64,000 nucleotides of DNA from Rubripirellula sp. (GCA_029245125.1 JAQWPZ010000065.1:1-64000), one strand, 5' to 3'; counted from the first letter of the stretch, positions 17,556 through 26,491 are shown. Numbers and translations are program-made. The notes: a model not told the origin generated them from the letters alone.

Positions 17556-19022
17556 TTATTTGCCCCAGCCCATCACTCCGATCAAAGAATCGGTCAGGGA
17601 GCTAACGGGGGCAGCCAACTCCTCATAGGCCCACATGTTACGGACGAGGTCGGTCAACAACATGCCACCTAAGCTCATCACACACAGAATCAGCATCAGC
17701 GTAATGCATTGAAACAGAGAGAATGGCACTTCGTAACCAGCGATCGCTCGCGCACCGACGGGAGCGGCAGACGAACCGTCGATTTCGACCGCATCGTCCT
17801 CAGCATCCAGAGCGATCGCCTCGCCCTCTTCTTGTTCGCCAAAGACATCGCCTCCAAGTGGCATGCCCGCATCATCCATTCCGAGCGGTTCAACCAAGGC
17901 TTCCGAGTCTTCGATTTCGATGACTTGGGATCCACTATCCATATCGGCATCGATGCCAATGCCCGAAGGAGAGAGCTGGAATTCTTCGTCTGCTTGGAAG
18001 TCGACCAACGACCCATCAGAACCTCCGCCAGATCCTCCACTCCCACTACCGCTTACATCGGCCAGTTCGGCGCCGAGGTCGAGTGCGGAAATACTGCTGC
18101 CTGCCAAATCGAGTGGCTCGCTTTCTAACGACAAGCCACTATCCGAAGGACTCATCAGATTGATACCGCTGTCACCAGCGATCGAGATGTCGCTACCGGC
18201 TCCGCTAATGACCAAATCGTCATCATCATCGGCAATGATCAGTTCATCATCATCGGCCAACGCATCATCAATTCCACCAGCTGAATTTTTTGGCAGATCG
18301 GAACTGATACTGCTTCCAATACCCGACGCGGAAAGCAAATCGTCGCCGTCTCCGCTGATCAGGCTGCTGCCTCTTTTGTCTGCACCAAGCAAGTCCAGCT
18401 CGCTCAACACATCGCCTCCCCGGGAACCCCCAGGCTGCTCAAGCTCATCCATTAGTTCGAGACTGCTCGCTCCGGCGTCACCGCCTAAAACATCCATCGC
18501 GCTGTCTTCGTCACCGCCAATGACCTCGTCGGCACTGTCTTCTTCATCCAGACCTGACAGGCCGAGCTGGCTGCCGCCGCTCTCACCACTTGCCAGAACG
18601 TCGGGATTCGATTGGACAATCTCTTCCAGCTCCTCGTCAGTAACCGGACCGGTGCTTCCCGAATTCGGTTCAACAGAAAGATCGAGCTGACCTGAGTCGT
18701 GTCCGATGGCTGCCTGATCGAGCTGCAATTCGCCCGAGTCAATTTCGAACAAACTGTCGCCCTCGCTATCCATCAACAGTTCACTGTCGCTGGTAACGAT
18801 TGCGTCATCGCTCGTGTTCTGATTGGAGGAAACGCCACCAGATGGGCTGTGACTGTCAGCGGCCAAATCATCGGCCAGCTGTTCAATCGCGTCCTCAGGA
18901 AATTTCCAACTGGCCCCGTCGCGAAATCCGCGTACCTGTCCTTGGCTTCTTAGGTCCACAAGTTTGTCGGTCGAGATGCCAAGCTTCTTTGCTGCTTCTT
19001 CAAGTGACAGATAGTTCGCCAT
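17556..19022 (-). CDS. Membrane-anchored protein with N-terminal helix-turn-helix and long acidic region
   Basis: The start is placed at the ATG at 19022 (MANYLSLEEAAKKLGIS) because it opens directly on a domain; the frame extends 28 residues further upstream without features. Residues 1-55 form an excisionase/MerR-type winged helix (EEAAKKLGISTDKLVDLRSQ, then VRGFRDGASWKFPEDAIEQL). Residues about 60-430 are a very acidic, Ser/Gly/Asp-rich low-complexity region. Residues about 434-458 are one membrane helix, followed by a 30-residue tail. The 488-residue layout implies a DNA- or protein-binding head tethered to the membrane by a flexible negative arm. The function is unknown. A small secreted-protein gene lies upstream. 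Confidence 0.78.
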   Translation of the reverse strand: MANYLSLEEAAKKLGISTDKLVDLRSQGQVRGFRDGASWKFPEDAIEQLADDLAADSHSPSGGVSSNQNTSDDAIVTSDSELLMDSEGDSLFEIDSGELQLDQAAIGHDSGQLDLSVEPNSGSTGPVTDEELEEIVQSNPDVLASGESGGSQLGLSGLDEEDSADEVIGGDEDSAMDVLGGDAGASSLELMDELEQPGGSRGGDVLSELDLLGADKRGSSLISGDGDDLLSASGIGSSISSDLPKNSAGGIDDALADDDELIIADDDDDLVISGAGSDISIAGDSGINLMSPSDSGLSLESEPLDLAGSSISALDLGAELADVSGSGSGGSGGGSDGSLVDFQADEEFQLSPSGIGIDADMDSGSQVIEIEDSEALVEPLGMDDAGMPLGGDVFGEQEEGEAIALDAEDDAVEIDGSSAAPVGARAIAGYEVPFSLFQCITLMLILCVMSLGGMLLTDLVRNMWAYEELAAPVSSLTDSLIGVMGWGK

Positions 19023-19112
19023 GCGTCGTTCGACTCCGATGGATCCAGTCAATGGATCGTCGATTAGTGAGGAGACAGAAGCAAAGTCGCTTCCGCTGCA
19101 ACTCATCCAAGA

Positions 19113-19520
19113 TCACCGGCTCCGGAGTGCGCGAATCTCCTCGGGAAGCGGCGAAGTTGCATTAAGTTGCAATGAAAAGTCAGCGTCAATCGGTCGACTA
19201 CTGACCAGTCGGATTTTGCCCGACCTATCGACATGATACACAGCCATCCAAGATTTTCTGGTATCAACTAGCGTAATTATCTGAGTTCCCGAGCCATCAG
19301 AACCGGAAAACCCGATCATCCCACCAGCCGCACCCAGCTGAATCTGGGGCCCCGGCCCAGCTGGGACCAAAGATCCCGGCAGTTGGACCTCTCCAGACCC
19401 CTCTTTAGAACCATCCTCGGCGACCTGCTCAGGAGTGTCCGTGATTCCGACCGTTGCGATTGAGGCAACGAGGGCAATCGCTAGCAAAAAACGGGGATTT
19501 CTTGTTGATTGCGGCAGCAT
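19113..19520 (-). CDS. Small secreted or membrane-anchored protein of unknown function
   Basis: No family is recognised. The 135-residue protein starts at ATG 19520 (a GTG two codons upstream is an alternative). It has a hydrophobic N-terminal segment (FLLAIALVASIATVGI) that may be a signal peptide, then a Gly/Pro-rich stretch and a short beta-rich domain with GTQIITLVDTRKSWMAVYHV. It lies 90 bases upstream of the helix-turn-helix membrane protein on the same strand, so the two may be one transcript. It is divergent from the MotA/TolQ-type operon across a 290-base spacer. Confidence 0.65.
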   Translation of the reverse strand: MLPQSTRNPRFLLAIALVASIATVGITDTPEQVAEDGSKEGSGEVQLPGSLVPAGPGPQIQLGAAGGMIGFSGSDGSGTQIITLVDTRKSWMAVYHVDRSGKIRLVSSRPIDADFSLQLNATSPLPEEIRALRSR

Positions 19521-19812
19521 GATCACACACTCAGGCTAGAGAAAAAGTCGCAAAATCGAGGTCTCGATCGACTTTCCGATAGTAGATCGAGCCGTGATTT
19601 GGCTGCAACGGCATTCGGTCGTCAAATGACTGATGACTGGGAATCAACTCCTGATCACTTCGAATTGGATGGCCGCTTTGCCCGCCGACTGAGGTTCTCA
19701 CCGTTAAATCTTGCCGATTAGGTGAAGTCGTTGGGTCTGAACGGTCGATCCGATCAGCAGGTCTGTACCTCTAAGTGGACCGCAATGCGTGATTGGAGAG
19801 GATGACACAGTG

Positions 19813-21423
19813 ATGAATGAAGCAAGTGACACGCAACCCGCCACGGCCGGCCGGGAAGTGAACAAAGAAACACTACCTGATCTGGGAAGCCCTTCTGGTG
19901 AATGGCGGGGCGGAGGCAACCCACTGCTCGCCGCAGCGTTGGGAATGGTGCTCTCTGGCGGTTTTTACGCGCTTGTCACGACCCTCAACTATCTTCCATT
20001 GAACCGGTACTTCCTTGGTCACCCGATCGCGATCGCCGCGACCATCCTGTTCTGGTTTGGCGTAGCGGTGCTGATCTCCAAGTGGTTCGCCATCCTCGCG
20101 CAAAGCAACCAGTTATCAGCGATTCGCGACCAGGATTTGACCCCAACCACTGCTCAGGACACGCCGGCCGAACGCTGGTTGCAGCAACACGACGCGGGAC
20201 ATGTGGCTCGCAGTTGGCTCGGTGAGATGGAGCGACTACCAACCGAAACAAGAAACAGCCATTTGGTGCAACGCCTGTCCGAGTTGCTCACCCGACAATC
20301 CCAACGGGGAACCGCGAAACACTTGGCGGACGACCTGCGAGAACTTTCCGCACGCGATGCCGACTCAGCTCACGATTCACTTGGACTAGTGCGAATCATT
20401 GTCTGGGCCATTCCGATGCTGGGTTTTCTAGGCACGGTGATCGGTATCACGCAGACCCTGGGCGGCCTGGACTTCACCAATGGATCGGCAGCTGTCGAAA
20501 ATCTCAAGAGCGGGCTGTACGTCGCTTTTGATACGACTGCGATCGGCCTGGTACTTTCGGTGGTCGCGATCTTCCTGCAGTTTCCAGTCGAACGAAGTGA
20601 ACAACGACTACTGGCTGAAATCGATGCCCGGGTCGGACATCTGGTCTCCGCTTGTCTTCCCAGTGATGAAACCTCTGACAACCAAACAGCTTTGATCGCT
20701 GATCTTTGCCAAGGCGTTCAAACGGCAGTGGCGGAGTCGCTTGATAATCAAGCTCGCCTGTGGCGGGAAACCATTGATGAGGCGCAGGAGCATTGGCAGT
20801 CGGTTCATCAAGCCAATAACGATCGCATCGCTGAATCCTTCGAAACGACACTGGTGCCAGCCTTGGATCGCCACGCCATCGCGATGGAGACATCCTCGCG
20901 AATGGCTGGAAACCAATTACAGAAACAGTGCGACCGCGGTCTAGAAGTCCTCAACGAAGTTCAAACACTCATCGAAGAGTCCAATCAGAATGCGGCAACG
21001 GTTCTGACTGAAAAGCTGGAATCAATCCTGCAGCCTTCACTCCGGGATCACGCCGGAAGCCTAGACGAATCGACTCAGTCAGCTGCTGACCGCATGGATC
21101 GACAATGGGAGAGATGGCAATCTGCGATGACTCACCATGCAGACACAATTTCATCTCAACAACTTTCTTTGTTGAACCAATACGATGCATTGGTTCACAT
21201 TCATCGGGAGGCCGGTTCGCTCACTGCGATGCAATCATCGCTCGATCAGAACCTACTGCGTTTGGCCGAAATCAATGCGTCAATCGACCAGAGTGTGTCG
21301 ACCGCCGCAGGAGATGGCATGGCTGATGCCATGCGGATTCTGGCTCGTGCTGTGGACGTTTTATCCAAGCGTCTAGCAGAAACTGAACTCGATGTGTCTC
21401 CCTCTACAAGGCAGGCAGCATGA
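19813..21423 (+). CDS. MotA/TolQ/ExbB-type proton channel subunit with long helical tail
   Basis: The start is taken as ATG 19813 with a GGAGAGG upstream; a GTG at 19789 is the longer alternative. The 536-residue protein has two N-terminal membrane helices (about 39-60 and 71-91) and a cytoplasmic stretch. The conserved channel pair follows at about 193-214 (WAIPMLGFLGTVIGITQTLGG) and 238-257 (FDTTAIGLVLSVVAIF), which is the MotA/TolQ/ExbB signature. After that come about 280 residues of predicted helical, Gln/Glu-rich tail on the cytoplasmic side, much longer than in TolQ or ExbB and recalling the tail of ZorA. It overlaps the next gene by ATGA. The partner genes encode two MotB/TolR-like proteins, so the product is probably the pentameric ion channel of a force-generating envelope machine of unknown task. 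Confidence 0.85.
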   Translation: MNEASDTQPATAGREVNKETLPDLGSPSGEWRGGGNPLLAAALGMVLSGGFYALVTTLNYLPLNRYFLGHPIAIAATILFWFGVAVLISKWFAILAQSNQLSAIRDQDLTPTTAQDTPAERWLQQHDAGHVARSWLGEMERLPTETRNSHLVQRLSELLTRQSQRGTAKHLADDLRELSARDADSAHDSLGLVRIIVWAIPMLGFLGTVIGITQTLGGLDFTNGSAAVENLKSGLYVAFDTTAIGLVLSVVAIFLQFPVERSEQRLLAEIDARVGHLVSACLPSDETSDNQTALIADLCQGVQTAVAESLDNQARLWRETIDEAQEHWQSVHQANNDRIAESFETTLVPALDRHAIAMETSSRMAGNQLQKQCDRGLEVLNEVQTLIEESNQNAATVLTEKLESILQPSLRDHAGSLDESTQSAADRMDRQWERWQSAMTHHADTISSQQLSLLNQYDALVHIHREAGSLTAMQSSLDQNLLRLAEINASIDQSVSTAAGDGMADAMRILARAVDVLSKRLAETELDVSPSTRQAA

Positions 21424-23498
21424 GCCGGCGTCGTGGCCAATCGCTCACACCCTCACTGTTTCCGTTCCTGGCGGTGCTTGTCTGCACACTCGGGACGCTG
21501 ATTCTGTTGTTGGCATTAGTCGCCCAGAACGCAACTGAAACGGTTGAGACAAAACCACCAGCAGAAACAACCAAAGAAACAGTTGCGAATGCTCCAGAAC
21601 CGACGCCGAGACTGACCTCCGATACCGTTGAGGCCCTGCTTCGAGAGGAACAATTCCGGGTTGGTCAATTAGTCGCTTTCCGCGAGCAACAAACCGAAGA
21701 TTTGGAACAGCGTCGCGATGAGTTGACGTACTTGGAAGACCAGATGGATCGCCTACGAGCAGAACTACAAGCGATCAGCGAAGAAGTGGATCGGGCTACG
21801 GGTACTGCTGAAAATTCAGAAATCGATGAGACCGACCTGGCCGAATTACGTCGCCAGATCAAAGAACAGCAAGAGATCGTCGACCAGCTACAAACCGAAG
21901 CGGCCGATCAATCCCCGCGTGTCGTCATCGTTCCTCACAAAGGTCCCAATGGCACGGATCGTCGACCGATCTATCTGGAATGCCACCGCGACGGCATCAC
22001 GATCTGGCCAGAGGGATCACGACTCTCGATGGCCGAACTCGAGAACGCTGCCTATTCTGCCAATCCTCTCGATGCAGCATTGCGGGCAATCCGACTGCAC
22101 GCCATGAAAAACTACGGTGATCCGGTTTCCCCCTATCCCATGCTGTTGGTCCGACCAGACGGAATCGAGGCCTATGCCGCTGCCCGCCGAGCCATGCGTG
22201 ACTGGGACGATCAATTCGGATACGAATTGGTGCCAGCCGCGGTCAAACTCGGTTACGGGAAATCAGATCCAGAGCTAAAACGGAACGTCGATGTCGCGAT
22301 CCGGACCGCCGTCAGCCAACAGACATCCCAACGCGCAATTGCCTCACGATTCGGCGGTGGTGGGAACTCGAAACGCGGCGTTACCGCACCAGCAGGTCGG
22401 CGAACCTCACGCTTACCCGTGCTGTCTGCGGCTCAACTCGATCAGCAGGGCCGAACCAACGGGTATGGGTCGTTACGTGAATCCCCAACCACAGCCGGCA
22501 ATTCGAATCGAACAAATTCCTACGCACGAGCGACGATCGGATCGGGACTCAACGGCGGGGCCTATTCATCCGGCGGTCAATATGGCAACACGGCAGCATC
22601 GGGCGACGAGGCTGCGGCAACCGCTCGGAATTGGGCCGAACAGATGAAGCGAGCCGGACGAGAGATGCGTCAAAATGGAAATCCAGATGCGACTCGCTAC
22701 GGCTCAGCAACAACCAATTCGAACGGCAACCCGCCCTCAAGGTCAACCACCGATCCTAATTCGCTGACTAACCGCGGTGCCCCGAACGCAGCCTCAGAGT
22801 CGAACTTAGGCTCAGGATCCGATCGATACCAAAATCCGGCCCCGAACCAGAATCTAAGTCTCAACGATCCGAGTACAACCAACGACCAACGTACAAACAA
22901 CAGCCAGCGTACAAACAACGAGTTGGCGATGTCGCGTGGCAGTCGTGACTCCTCGAACCAAGCCAGTACTGGATCGGGAGGCACAGCGACTCGCCCACCT
23001 CCGACTTCTAGCACCGGCGGCCAAGCCGGAGCCATGCCTACGACGATGTCTCAATCAGCGAGCATGCCGAGCAAACAACGGTCCTCCGGAGCACCTTCTC
23101 AGGCGCCACCGATGAATCGAAATGAACGGACCAAAGAGTTGGTTAAGCGACAAGGCCGTGACTGGGCGTTACCACCCCACCTTGCTGGAATGCAAGGTGG
23201 TGAGGTTGTCAGATCGCTCCGCGCCGAGTGCTATCCTGATCGCTTCATCCTCCCCTCGTCGAACACTGGCCCATTAGAGATCTTTGGGTTGGCGACCGAG
23301 GACATCGATTCGGCCACACTCCGAATCGCTACAGCACTGCGAGACCGGATCGACCGCTGGGGCCCAGCGTTACCGGGAGCACGCTGGAAACCTCGCTTGG
23401 AAGTCCTTGTTCACCCAGGCGGTGAAATGCGATTCAATCAATTGCGAGCACTGATGACTGACAGTGGCATCGATGTGTTTGGGAGATCAACGAGATGA
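21420..23498 (+). CDS. Large MotB/TolR-like membrane protein lacking the channel aspartate
   Basis: It starts inside the stop codon of the channel gene (ATGA). One membrane helix spans about residues 12-34 (SLFPFLAVLVCTLGTLILLL). It aligns by eye with the ExbD helix PFIDVMLVLLI, but the proton-carrying Asp is Ala here. Residues 70-162 are a coiled coil. An ExbD-like periplasmic domain follows, with YPMLLVRPDGIEAYAAARRA near residue 240. About 270 residues of Asn/Ser/Thr-rich linker follow, and a second compact domain lies at about 575-692 with LEVLVHPGGEMRFNQL. At 692 residues it is far larger than TolR or ExbD. It overlaps the next gene by 4 bases, which implies fixed stoichiometry in one complex. 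Confidence 0.8.
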   Translation: MSRRRGQSLTPSLFPFLAVLVCTLGTLILLLALVAQNATETVETKPPAETTKETVANAPEPTPRLTSDTVEALLREEQFRVGQLVAFREQQTEDLEQRRDELTYLEDQMDRLRAELQAISEEVDRATGTAENSEIDETDLAELRRQIKEQQEIVDQLQTEAADQSPRVVIVPHKGPNGTDRRPIYLECHRDGITIWPEGSRLSMAELENAAYSANPLDAALRAIRLHAMKNYGDPVSPYPMLLVRPDGIEAYAAARRAMRDWDDQFGYELVPAAVKLGYGKSDPELKRNVDVAIRTAVSQQTSQRAIASRFGGGGNSKRGVTAPAGRRTSRLPVLSAAQLDQQGRTNGYGSLRESPTTAGNSNRTNSYARATIGSGLNGGAYSSGGQYGNTAASGDEAAATARNWAEQMKRAGREMRQNGNPDATRYGSATTNSNGNPPSRSTTDPNSLTNRGAPNAASESNLGSGSDRYQNPAPNQNLSLNDPSTTNDQRTNNSQRTNNELAMSRGSRDSSNQASTGSGGTATRPPPTSSTGGQAGAMPTTMSQSASMPSKQRSSGAPSQAPPMNRNERTKELVKRQGRDWALPPHLAGMQGGEVVRSLRAECYPDRFILPSSNTGPLEIFGLATEDIDSATLRIATALRDRIDRWGPALPGARWKPRLEVLVHPGGEMRFNQLRALMTDSGIDVFGRSTR

Positions 23499-24541
23499 CG
23501 CAAGCACGAAAAAAACGAACCGCCCTAGCACTTGGTCATGATGCCTTCTTGGATATCGTCGCCAACCTCGTCGGCATCTTGATCATCTTGGTTGTTGTTC
23601 TGGGAGCACAATCGACGGCAGCTATCGAAGAGATCAAAGAACAGACCGTCGAGGAATCAGAGAGCGAGCTCGAAAACCAGTATGCATCGAATGATCAGCT
23701 GGCACGACTCGCGCAAGATGCGATGCGGGCGGCCGCCGCTCAAGCCGATTCAAATCGGTTTGAACAGAGAATCAAAGAGTATGACCAACGTGTGGAAATC
23801 CGCAAAAGGCAGCGAGGTGCGATGCTCGATTTGCTCACGCAGGCCAAGCTAGCGTGGCAGGAAGAGAAACAGAAAATCGATCAGGAGAAACTGGTCGCGG
23901 CAGAACGGCAAACCGAGTTCGATAAAACAAAATCCGAACTCGAGTCACTAAAAGGCCAACGCGAGCGGCTTGAAAACGAACCGGAGGAAGTGGTTGCGAT
24001 TCAGCATCTTCCAACCCCGATGGCAAAAACCGTCTTTGGTGAAGAGCTCCATTTTCGCCTGAAAGGAAATCGCCTATCAATTGTTCCGGTCGAAAAATTG
24101 CTCGACGAAATCCGTCGCGACTTCAAACGAATCGCACCAAGGTCCCGCGATGGATTGATGGATGCCGCCGTTGGACCAATTCAAGGCTATGTTGCCCGTT
24201 ACCAGATGGCCAAGAACCGACAAATGGTATCCCAGGGTGGGCAGGTTCAGATGGCAACCAGGATTCAACTTGTTGGAATGACCGTCGAGCCACTCGACGA
24301 ACCGCACGGACAACCGATTCAGCAAGTCCTGGCCAACCGCCGGCAATTGGATGTCGAATTGGCAGGTCGCCAACCCGACAAAACGACAATTACCGTCTGG
24401 GTCTATCCAGATAGTTTCGCCGCTTTCCGTCAACTGAAAGAGCATCTTTACTCACGCGGCTACGCAACAGCGGCTCGACCATTGCCAATGGATCACGCGA
24501 TCAGCGGTGGCCCACAAGGAACCCGTTCCAACGCTCAGTGA
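23495..24541 (+). CDS. MotB/TolR-like membrane protein with channel aspartate
   Basis: Third gene of the ATGA-linked set. The 348-residue protein has one membrane helix at about residues 19-38 (FLDIVANLVGILIILVVVLG). The Asp at position 20 sits where MotB and ExbD carry the proton-binding aspartate. A coiled coil covers about 85-160, followed by a periplasmic ExbD-like domain that ends in VWVYPDSFAAFRQLKEHLYS. It differs from its upstream partner by keeping the acidic residue, which suggests a heterodimer with one active proton carrier. No gene follows on this strand. Confidence 0.8.
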   Translation: MTQARKKRTALALGHDAFLDIVANLVGILIILVVVLGAQSTAAIEEIKEQTVEESESELENQYASNDQLARLAQDAMRAAAAQADSNRFEQRIKEYDQRVEIRKRQRGAMLDLLTQAKLAWQEEKQKIDQEKLVAAERQTEFDKTKSELESLKGQRERLENEPEEVVAIQHLPTPMAKTVFGEELHFRLKGNRLSIVPVEKLLDEIRRDFKRIAPRSRDGLMDAAVGPIQGYVARYQMAKNRQMVSQGGQVQMATRIQLVGMTVEPLDEPHGQPIQQVLANRRQLDVELAGRQPDKTTITVWVYPDSFAAFRQLKEHLYSRGYATAARPLPMDHAISGGPQGTRSNAQ

Positions 24542-24580
24542 TCTGTCCAACGCCAGTTACCACTAGCCGCTTCCCAACTC

Positions 24581-24638
24581 TTCACAGTCGCCAGCGTTCA
24601 CAGTCGCCAGCGTTCACGGCCGCCAGCGTTCACGGCCG
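24581..24638. repeat. 16-bp tandem repeat, about 3.6 copies
   Basis: TTCACAGTCGCCAGCG occurs at 24581-24596 and 24597-24612. A two-base variant (TTCACGGCCGCCAGCG) lies at 24613-24628, followed by the first 10 bases of that variant. It lies in the short spacer between the convergent TolR-like gene and the ROK kinase gene. Confidence 0.92.
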
Positions 24639-24669
24639 TCAACCACGACGAATGTTGGTCGAGCAACTG

Positions 24670-25659
24670 CTACGAGCTCTTGCTTGTCAGCTCTTGCTTC
24701 GCCCACGCTGCGGCTCCCAGCACAGCAGCATCGTCGCCCAATTCAGCTGCCACTACATCGAAACAATCTTTGTAAACACTCATCACGTTATTGCGGGCTG
24801 TCTGGCGAACCGTTCCAACGAAGAGTTCTTCCATGGCTTCCACCAAGCCACCGCCAAGCACAATCTTGTCCGGCGCGAGTAGATGAACAACATTGACGAC
24901 CGCCAATCCGATCGACGTGGCCGCATCTTCCACCAATCCTTGGATCACTGTGTCGCCATTGGCAATCGAATCAGCTAGCGCGCTGCTGCGAATCTCCGCC
25001 AAATCGGTACCGGTTTTTTTGAACAGGTACGGCGCGTCACCACGATGCGCTGCCTTGGCTGCCTCGGCAGCAATGGTCAAACGACTTGCCTCCGCCTCGA
25101 CAGTGCCCGGGAGCTTGTACCCACTCGAGCGGGTGCTGCTGCTGATCCGAGTGTGACCGATCTCCATGCAACTGATCCCAGCGCCTTCCAAGATACGTCC
25201 GTCGTAGACGCAACCCCCACCTACTCCGGTGCCTGGAAAAACGCCAACCACGCATCGTGCCTGCTTGGCCGATCCAAATTTGTATTCGCCAAACACGCCC
25301 GCATCCACGTCGTTCATCACCACAACGGGGCATCGAAAGCGATCCTCTAAAAACTGGCCAATGTCGACGTCGTCCCAACCGAGGTTCGGGGTCGTCAGGA
25401 TTCGACCATTTCTCAAGTCAATCGGTCCGGGGCAACCGATACCGATACCAGCAATCTCGTCTGTGCGAATCTCGTTCTCGCTTAACAATCGTTCGATCGT
25501 CGATCCAATCCGCTGAACCCCGTTGTCGGTTCCCTCGCGGCCACGAGTTTTTCGCCGCCGCCGCGCGACCGGTTTCCAATTTTCGTCATAGGCGATCGCC
25601 AACATTTTGGTGCCGCCCAAATCGAATCCGATCCAGATTTCTCGTTTAATTCCGGCCAT
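24670..25659 (-). CDS. ROK-family sugar kinase (glucokinase-like)
   Basis: The start is set at ATG 25659 (MAGIKREIWIGFDLGGTKM), where the ROK fold begins; the open frame continues 137 codons upstream without any matching domain and overlaps the divergent sigma-factor gene. The 329-residue protein has the ATP-binding FDLGGTK, a second phosphate loop GVFPGTGVGGG, the catalytic Asp in VVMNDVDAG, and MEIGHT. The Cys-rich zinc motif that normally follows MEIGHT in ROK kinases is missing and is replaced by a Ser/Arg-rich stretch (ISSSTRSSGYKLPG). It probably phosphorylates a hexose in the cytoplasm; transcriptional-repressor members of the family have an extra N-terminal HTH that is absent here. 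Confidence 0.88.
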   Translation of the reverse strand: MAGIKREIWIGFDLGGTKMLAIAYDENWKPVARRRRKTRGREGTDNGVQRIGSTIERLLSENEIRTDEIAGIGIGCPGPIDLRNGRILTTPNLGWDDVDIGQFLEDRFRCPVVVMNDVDAGVFGEYKFGSAKQARCVVGVFPGTGVGGGCVYDGRILEGAGISCMEIGHTRISSSTRSSGYKLPGTVEAEASRLTIAAEAAKAAHRGDAPYLFKKTGTDLAEIRSSALADSIANGDTVIQGLVEDAATSIGLAVVNVVHLLAPDKIVLGGGLVEAMEELFVGTVRQTARNNVMSVYKDCFDVVAAELGDDAAVLGAAAWAKQELTSKSS

Positions 25660-25885
25660 TGCTCTCTGTGCAAAAATTTGCGGGTTAATGCGGATGATCG
25701 AAAGCAGAACCCAACCACGCCCGAGATTCAACCCATAGCGATATTTGAATCCGGTCGGTTCAGCCCACCAATGGGACCTAAATCGTTCCCACAGGTCATA
25801 CAATGGTCCAATCGCAATTAAAAAAACTTGGCCGTATTCGAAATAATTGGGTCGGTATGCGCATCCAATTGGTTGTAGCGCCGGA

Positions 25886-26491
25886 ATGAGTGGATTCTTG
25901 GACCCGAAACACCAACGCAACCGAGACCCACTCAAACAGGGGGACCACGTCGTTAATTCGGCCTCTGGCAAATCACTTAGCCCGGGTAACGAATCAGCCG
26001 ATCCCTCCTGGCAAGAAATTTTTGAACAGGCACTTCCCGTTCTGCGAGGATTCTTACACAACCGTCTCACGCAGGAATCAGATATCGAGGATTGCCTTCA
26101 GACAGTCAGCGTGAAAATGCTCGAGAGAGGAAGTGGGGTAGCCCCCGCCGCTCGCCGAGCTTGGTTATTCCGAGTAGCTGCGAATGAGTCCGCCCGCATG
26201 TGGCGAAGCCGAGCCGCCTCGGAAAAGGCGTTGCAACGATACGCTAGCGACGAAACAGACATCGATTTCCCTGAAAACGCCCTCACCTCGGATGAAACGA
26301 ACCAGCAAATCATGAAGGTACTCACCTCCTTGCCACCAGCATGGCAGCGAGTAGTTCGAATGCGAATCCATGAAAACATGACCTTCCAACAAATAGCTGA
26401 CCAACTCGACATCCCGCTCGGAACCGCACTGACGCAAATGCGACGTGCCCTCGAGCGAATGAGACAAGAACTAGATACCGACGCAACATGA
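25886..26491 (+). CDS. RNA polymerase ECF-type sigma factor
   Basis: The ATG at 25886 gives 201 residues; a TTG 39 bases upstream is an alternative. Sigma region 2 is visible at about residues 45-105 (FLHNRLTQESDIEDCLQTVS, then RAWLFRVAANESARMWRSR). Region 4 lies at about 140-198 (LTSLPPAWQRVVRMRIHENM, then FQQIADQLDIPLGTALTQMR), giving the -10 and -35 recognition domains. Regions 1 and 3 are absent, as is usual for ECF factors. It overlaps the next gene by ATGA, and that gene encodes a single-pass membrane protein, so it is probably held inactive at the membrane until a signal releases it. The target promoters are not evident. Confidence 0.9.
   Translation: MSGFLDPKHQRNRDPLKQGDHVVNSASGKSLSPGNESADPSWQEIFEQALPVLRGFLHNRLTQESDIEDCLQTVSVKMLERGSGVAPAARRAWLFRVAANESARMWRSRAASEKALQRYASDETDIDFPENALTSDETNQQIMKVLTSLPPAWQRVVRMRIHENMTFQQIADQLDIPLGTALTQMRRALERMRQELDTDAT

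Noticed and set aside
19813-24541. A complete Zorya-type defence system
   Set aside because: Only the MotA-like and MotB-like parts are present. No ZorC, ZorD (helicase/nuclease) or ZorE gene follows, and the next gene is a ROK kinase on the other strand.
25660-26070. N-terminal extension of the ROK kinase
   Set aside because: The 137 extra codons overlap the divergent sigma-factor gene and match no domain. The ROK fold begins exactly at ATG 25659.
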